Assembly: GCA_023622055.1 (NCBI GenBank)
Contig: JAMNZY010000105.1
Span: 1 to 35,761 of the forward strand
DNA length: 35,761 nucleotides
From: Bacillota bacterium
GTDB taxonomy: Bacteria > Bacillota > Thermosediminibacteria > Thermosediminibacterales > Tepidanaerobacteraceae
Reading direction: 5' to 3'
Part shown: in pieces, positions 32,594 to 35,761 of the stretch
Position numbering within the stretch: position 1 is the stretch's first letter
How the letters are laid out: every line of letters begins with the position of its first letter
Translations under genes and position numbers: made by a program
Notes under the pieces: generated by a model
What the model saw: the letters and a program-made list of their open reading frames with translations, nothing else
The model's database searches: none
What the model was told of the DNA's origin: nothing

Positions 32594-33643
32594 ATGATTG
32601 AAAAAATACGAGTATTAGTTGTAGATGATTCTGCATTTATGAGGAGATATATTTCTGACATAATAAACAAAGAGCCTGATATGGTTGTCATCGACTGGGC
32701 AGGAGACGGAGATACAGCCATAAAAAAAATAATATCATTAAATCCCGATGTGATAACATTAGATGTAGAGATGCCTGTAAAAAACGGCCTTGAAGTTTTG
32801 AAAGAAATTAAAGATATAACCAATGCAAAAATTATCATGTTAAGCGGTTTAACAACTGAAGGCTCTGCAACTACTGTTGAAGCTCTGAGTATAGGTGCCT
32901 TCGACTTTGTTGAAAAACCCAGCGGAGCGTCTCTAAATCGAATTTCAGCTATGAAAAGGGACTTACTTACTAAAATACGGCATGCTTATTATGCAAAAGT
33001 AAAAAAGGCAGTGAAAAAACCTGTTAGAAAAGAACAGGACACTATTAAAACACCAAAAAAAGCAACAGGGCAAATTGAAGCAGTGGTTTTAGGGGCGTCA
33101 ACTGGAGGACCTAAGGTCTTATATGATGTTATAACGAAGTTTCCACGGGACATAGGTGTGCCAATATTTGTGGTGCAGCATATGCCGTCAGGATTTACGA
33201 AAGCATTTGCAGATAGACTGGACAAACAAGCAAATCTCAAAGTTGTAGAGGGGCGACACGAAGAGGATATAAGGCCAGGAGTGGTATATATTGCACCTGG
33301 CGGATATCACATGATAGTTGGACAAGGTAAAATCTTGCTGGACACATCACCTCCTGTCCATGGAGTTAGACCAGCAGTTGACAAACTTTTTATTTCTGCT
33401 GCAAAAATATATAAGGAAAAAACTCTTGGATGCATTTTTACAGGTATGGGGAGAGATGGAGCTGAGGGAGTAAAGGCAATTAAAGCCAAAGGTGGCTTTA
33501 CCATTGCCCAGGATGAAGCGACCTCAGTTATATACGGTATGCCAAAAGCAGCTTTTGAAACAGGCTGTGTTGATATGGTGCTTCCTGACTATGAAATTGC
33601 CCAGGAAATAGTAAGACTGATTAAAACAAATAAACAAAACTAA
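32594..33643 (+). CDS. cheB: Chemotaxis-type protein-glutamate methylesterase CheB, orphan
   Basis: CheB demethylates (and deamidates) chemoreceptors when its receiver domain is phosphorylated. The receiver domain has the acidic pair at DDSAF and phospho-acceptor Asp57 (LDVEMPVKNG). A basic linker follows (about 120-160), then the esterase domain with Ser169 (GASTGGPK), His196 (VQHMPSGF) and Asp288 (FTGMGRDG). All catalytic residues are present in 349 aa. The track ORF starts at 32399 inside rarA; ATG 32594 has CGGAGG 6 nt upstream and is the true start. No cheA, cheR or receptor gene is nearby. Confidence 0.93.
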   Translation: MIEKIRVLVVDDSAFMRRYISDIINKEPDMVVIDWAGDGDTAIKKIISLNPDVITLDVEMPVKNGLEVLKEIKDITNAKIIMLSGLTTEGSATTVEALSIGAFDFVEKPSGASLNRISAMKRDLLTKIRHAYYAKVKKAVKKPVRKEQDTIKTPKKATGQIEAVVLGASTGGPKVLYDVITKFPRDIGVPIFVVQHMPSGFTKAFADRLDKQANLKVVEGRHEEDIRPGVVYIAPGGYHMIVGQGKILLDTSPPVHGVRPAVDKLFISAAKIYKEKTLGCIFTGMGRDGAEGVKAIKAKGGFTIAQDEATSVIYGMPKAAFETGCVDMVLPDYEIAQEIVRLIKTNKQN

Positions 33644-33663
33644 ATTTGTGAAAGGAAGACAGT

Positions 33664-34617
33664 ATGCTAACTGACGTAAAAGGGATTCAAGTGGGCCATG
33701 CCCAAAATTATGAGGCCGGCACAGGTTGTACAGTCATTTTATGCAAAGATGGTGCAGTAGCAGGAGTAGATGTGCGGGGAGGAGCTCCTGGAACCAGGGA
33801 AACAGATTTGCTGTCACCAGAGAATTTAATAGAAAAAGTCCACGCCATTTACTTAGGCGGTGGCAGTGCCTTTGGTTTAGACGGAGCATCAGGGGTTATG
33901 CATTTTTTAGAGGAAAACAAGATAGGCTTTGATGTGGGAGTGACTAAAGTACCTATAGTTCCTGCAGCTGTAATTTTTGATTTGAATGTGGGGGATTATC
34001 GAATAAGACCGGATTTTAAGATGGGATATGAAGCCTGCCTCAATGCTAAAAGTGTGGACAATGCCTCTGGAAACGTAGGTGCTGGGACGGGAGCTACTGT
34101 TGGCAAATACTTGGGCGACGAGTTTTCTATGAAGGGTGGCCTAGGCACATATTCCATTAGAATTGGAGATTTAGTAGTAGCTGCTTTGGTAGTTGTAAAT
34201 TGCCTAGGAGATGTGGTGGATCCTGCTACTGGCGAAATTTTAGCAGGAGCTTTAAACGAAGGGAAGACAGGATTTGCAAATACCATAGAGACAATAAAGA
34301 AAGGCTTTATGTCACAAAATATTTTTTCTGGCAATACTACTATTGGAGTAGTAGCGACAAATGCTCTCTTATCAAAGGCTCACGCAAAAAAGGTTGCATC
34401 AATGGCCCACAACGGCTATGCGAGAGCTATTAGGCCAGTTCATACAATGGCAGATGGAGACACAATATTTTGTCTTTCCTTAGGAGAGGTTAAAGCTGAT
34501 GTTTCTATTGTTGGGGTCTTAGCAGCTGAAGTAGTGGCAAAGGCGATAGTTAATGCTGTAAAAAGTGCTGAACCTCTATACGGCAAAATGGCATACAAAT
34601 CATTTGCCATCAGTTGA
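33664..34617 (+). CDS. P1 family peptidase (DmpA/BapA-like, peptidase S58)
   Basis: This belongs to a family of self-processing aminopeptidases of the Ntn-like DmpA fold. Conserved pieces are VRGGAPGTRETDLL, AIYLGGGSAFGLDGASGVM, GNVGAGTGATVGK and SGNTTIGVVATNA. By analogy with DmpA the chain is cut before a nucleophile, here probably Thr225 in NTT, into roughly 224- and 93-residue subunits. Length is 317 aa. ATG 33664 follows AAAGGAAG. It comes 20 nt after cheB with no terminator between. The natural substrate is unknown. Confidence 0.87.
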   Translation: MLTDVKGIQVGHAQNYEAGTGCTVILCKDGAVAGVDVRGGAPGTRETDLLSPENLIEKVHAIYLGGGSAFGLDGASGVMHFLEENKIGFDVGVTKVPIVPAAVIFDLNVGDYRIRPDFKMGYEACLNAKSVDNASGNVGAGTGATVGKYLGDEFSMKGGLGTYSIRIGDLVVAALVVVNCLGDVVDPATGEILAGALNEGKTGFANTIETIKKGFMSQNIFSGNTTIGVVATNALLSKAHAKKVASMAHNGYARAIRPVHTMADGDTIFCLSLGEVKADVSIVGVLAAEVVAKAIVNAVKSAEPLYGKMAYKSFAIS

Positions 34618-34649
34618 TATTATCGTGAGCAATAAAAAATGAAAAAATG

Positions 34650-34678
34650 TCACATTACCCCCTTTTGCTGCATAGAAT
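34650..34678 (+). promoter_or_regulatory. Sigma-E-type promoter for yunB
   Basis: TCACATT (34650-34656) matches KMATATT at 6 of 7, and CATAGAAT (34671-34678) matches CATACAnT with one mismatch. The spacer is 14 bp, as in known sigma-E promoters. yunB belongs to the sigma-E regulon in B. subtilis. The predicted start near 34685 leaves a leader of only about 15 nt. Confidence 0.72.
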
Positions 34679-34699
34679 AGACAGGAAGGGGGTTTTTTT
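34657..34699 (+). terminator. Terminator hairpin overlapping the yunB promoter and ribosome binding site
   Basis: ACCCCCTT (34657-34664) and AAGGGGGT (34686-34693) form an 8-bp perfect stem with a 21-nt loop, followed by T7. The left arm fills the sigma-E spacer and the right arm is the yunB SD. For RNA coming from the peptidase gene this is a terminator; RNA begun at the yunB promoter lacks the left arm. Confidence 0.72.
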
Positions 34700-35347
34700 A
34701 TGTTTAGAGTCCGGCGGCTTTTAAGGACTTTAAAGCCTATAACCCTTAGACGTTTTCTCTTTTTTCTTGTCATAATAATGTTTTACTTGATTTTTAATTA
34801 TGTTGAAAACAGTTTGACGCCAAATATAATGGCTATAGCTGAAGCTCAAGCGAAAAACATAGCTGTAGAGGCTATTAATAAAACAGTAAAAGAAAAAATA
34901 GCAAAAGATGTGCAGTATAAAGATTTAATTTCAATACATAAAGATACTAGTGGGCAGATAACATTAGTTCAAATAAATACAATAAAAATAAATCAATTGG
35001 AAGCTGATACAATATTAGAAGTGATAAATGTTTTACGTGAGGCAACAATGGAGGGTGTTTCACTGCCTATAGGAGCTGCCACAGGAAGCAAGCTGTTTTC
35101 AAGGTACGGCCCAAAGATTAAAGTGCCATTGATACCCGCCGGAACAGCCCAAGTAAATACAATTGAAGCTTTTGAAGAAGCCGGAATAAACCAAACTCGC
35201 CACAGAATTTTATTTCAAATTATAGCTGATATACGAATAGTGCTGCCTTATATAGATTCAGTAATAACTGTTAAAACAGATGTTCCGTTGGCGGAAACCA
35301 TAATAATAGGAGATGTCCCGGGAGCACTACTCAATTTTAGATATTAA
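34700..35347 (+). CDS. yunB: Sporulation protein YunB
   Basis: YunB is a mother-cell sporulation protein needed for normal spore formation; its biochemistry is unknown. It has a basic N-terminus, one membrane helix (FLFFLVIIMFYLIFNYV) and an extracytoplasmic domain with EAQAKNIAVEAINKTV, LPIGAATGSKLFSRYGPKIKV and ADIRIVLPYIDSVITVKTDVPLAETIIIGDVPG in pieces. Length is 215 aa, slightly under the B. subtilis protein. ATG 34700 comes 7 nt after AAGGGGG. No terminator is seen after it; the 150 nt before the rRNA promoters hold only a short hairpin GCTGATT/AATCGGC. Confidence 0.88.
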   Translation: MFRVRRLLRTLKPITLRRFLFFLVIIMFYLIFNYVENSLTPNIMAIAEAQAKNIAVEAINKTVKEKIAKDVQYKDLISIHKDTSGQITLVQINTIKINQLEADTILEVINVLREATMEGVSLPIGAATGSKLFSRYGPKIKVPLIPAGTAQVNTIEAFEEAGINQTRHRILFQIIADIRIVLPYIDSVITVKTDVPLAETIIIGDVPGALLNFRY

Positions 35348-35497
35348 TTTATATAACAAAGAAAAATGGTGAAATTAAAAGGATACACGAGAAGAAAGAA
35401 TTACACCTTGTGAGATTGGGAATGGGAAAATTGAAGTTAAAATTGGCATGTGGTATATTAATCAACGTCGGCTGATTCGCAAAAAATCGGCAAGCAG

Positions 35498-35526
35498 TTG
35501 ACACGGTGAAAACAATCTGGTATAAT
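35498..35526 (+). promoter_or_regulatory. rRNA operon promoter P1
   Basis: TTGACA (35498-35503) and TATAAT (35521-35526) are both perfect and exactly 17 bp apart, as expected for an rrn promoter. Confidence 0.9.
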
Positions 35527-35550
35527 TGCATACTGTCAGACGAAAAAGTC

Positions 35551-35579
35551 TTGACAACAAAAATAAAATGTTGTAGAAT
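35551..35579 (+). promoter_or_regulatory. rRNA operon promoter P2
   Basis: TTGACA (35551-35556) and TAGAAT (35574-35579) are 17 bp apart. It lies 53 bp downstream of P1, forming the tandem arrangement common in rrn operons. Confidence 0.85.
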
Positions 35580-35599
35580 GAAAGTCCAATCTGATTAAG

Positions 35600-35619
35600 T
35601 GGTCTTTGAAAACTGAACA
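35600..35619 (+). promoter_or_regulatory. rRNA leader antitermination element (boxA-like)
   Basis: GGTCTTTGAAAACTGAACA closely resembles the conserved leader box of Firmicutes rRNA operons, where boxA recruits Nus factors. It stands between P2 and the 16S gene, about 90 nt before the mature end. Confidence 0.75.
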
Positions 35620-35706
35620 GTGTTATGCCTGTAAGGTTAAGGCATATAAAGATTTTTGAAATAAAGCCATGATAATCAAACTCGAAGAGTTTTAGTTTTT
35701 TAGAAT

Positions 35707-35761
35707 TAACATGAGAGTTTGATCCTGGCTCAGGACGAACGCTGGCGGCGTGCCTAACACA
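35707..35761 (+). rRNA. rrs: 16S ribosomal RNA, 5' end (partial)
   Basis: AGAGTTTGATCCTGGCTCAG, the universal 5' 16S segment (E. coli positions 8-27), begins at 35714, so mature position 1 falls near 35707. GACGAACGCTGGCGGCGTG follows. The gene runs off the window after about 55 nt. Confidence 0.97.

Overview
The window is a low-GC, densely packed chromosomal segment with every gene on the + strand. It comes from an endospore-forming member of the Firmicutes, most likely a clostridial-type anaerobe. The evidence is a division and cell wall (dcw) cluster running directly into spoIIGA-sigE-sigG, followed by spoIVA, yunB, a SpoIIP-type amidase and ylmC. MurE carries a DNPR motif, which indicates meso-diaminopimelate peptidoglycan. 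I cannot name the genus from sequence alone; a Thermosediminibacter/Tepidanaerobacter-like or related lineage is only a guess.

Layout. (1) 1-13.1 kb: end of rsmH, ftsL, spoVD-type PBP, murE, murF, mraY, murD, spoVE/ftsW, murG, murC, murA. This is an almost unbroken peptidoglycan precursor operon with one candidate internal promoter before murC. (2) 13.2-17.5 kb: divIB, DUF881, sbp, ftsA, ftsZ. A sigma-H-like promoter precedes ftsA and a strong terminator follows ftsZ. (3) 17.5-20.3 kb: spoIIGA, sigE, sigG and a 54-aa membrane or secreted peptide, ending in a terminator. (4) 20.3-23.7 kb: ylmC, nrdR, a B12-fold radical SAM protein of unknown function, pgeF. (5) 23.7-26.6 kb: a DUF1614 membrane protein, a SpoIIP-like amidase with a second membrane anchor, and a tandem DUF3189 pair. 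(6) 26.7-30.8 kb: der, gpsA, terminator, spoIVA, terminator. (7) 30.9-34.6 kb: acylphosphatase, rarA, an orphan cheB and a P1/DmpA-type peptidase. (8) 34.6-35.8 kb: yunB, then tandem rRNA promoters, an antitermination box and the first ~55 nt of 16S rRNA.

How the parts fit. Vegetative wall and septum genes sit upstream of the regulators that commit the cell to sporulation. ftsAZ has a sigma-H-type promoter match for polar septation. SpoIIGA is the protease for pro-sigma-E, whose N-terminal pro-sequence is intact. sigG has a near-perfect sigma-F-type promoter. The most interesting regulatory signal recurs at two loci, sigG and yunB. In each, one arm of a strong hairpin lies between the -35 and -10 of the gene's own sporulation promoter, and the other arm contains the gene's ribosome binding site. 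A transcript from the gene's own promoter lacks the first arm and is translatable. A read-through transcript from upstream would fold and hide the ribosome binding site; at yunB it would also terminate. A looser version may exist at the DUF1614 gene.

Start codons: many track ORFs begin upstream of the best start. I moved ftsL, murF, spoVE, murG, murC, divIB, sbp, ftsZ, sigG, ylmC, spoIIP, rarA and cheB to the start that has a well-placed Shine-Dalgarno (SD) sequence (divIB is the least certain). No gene-free stretch exceeds 300 bases. No tRNA, insertion sequence, CRISPR array or riboswitch was seen.
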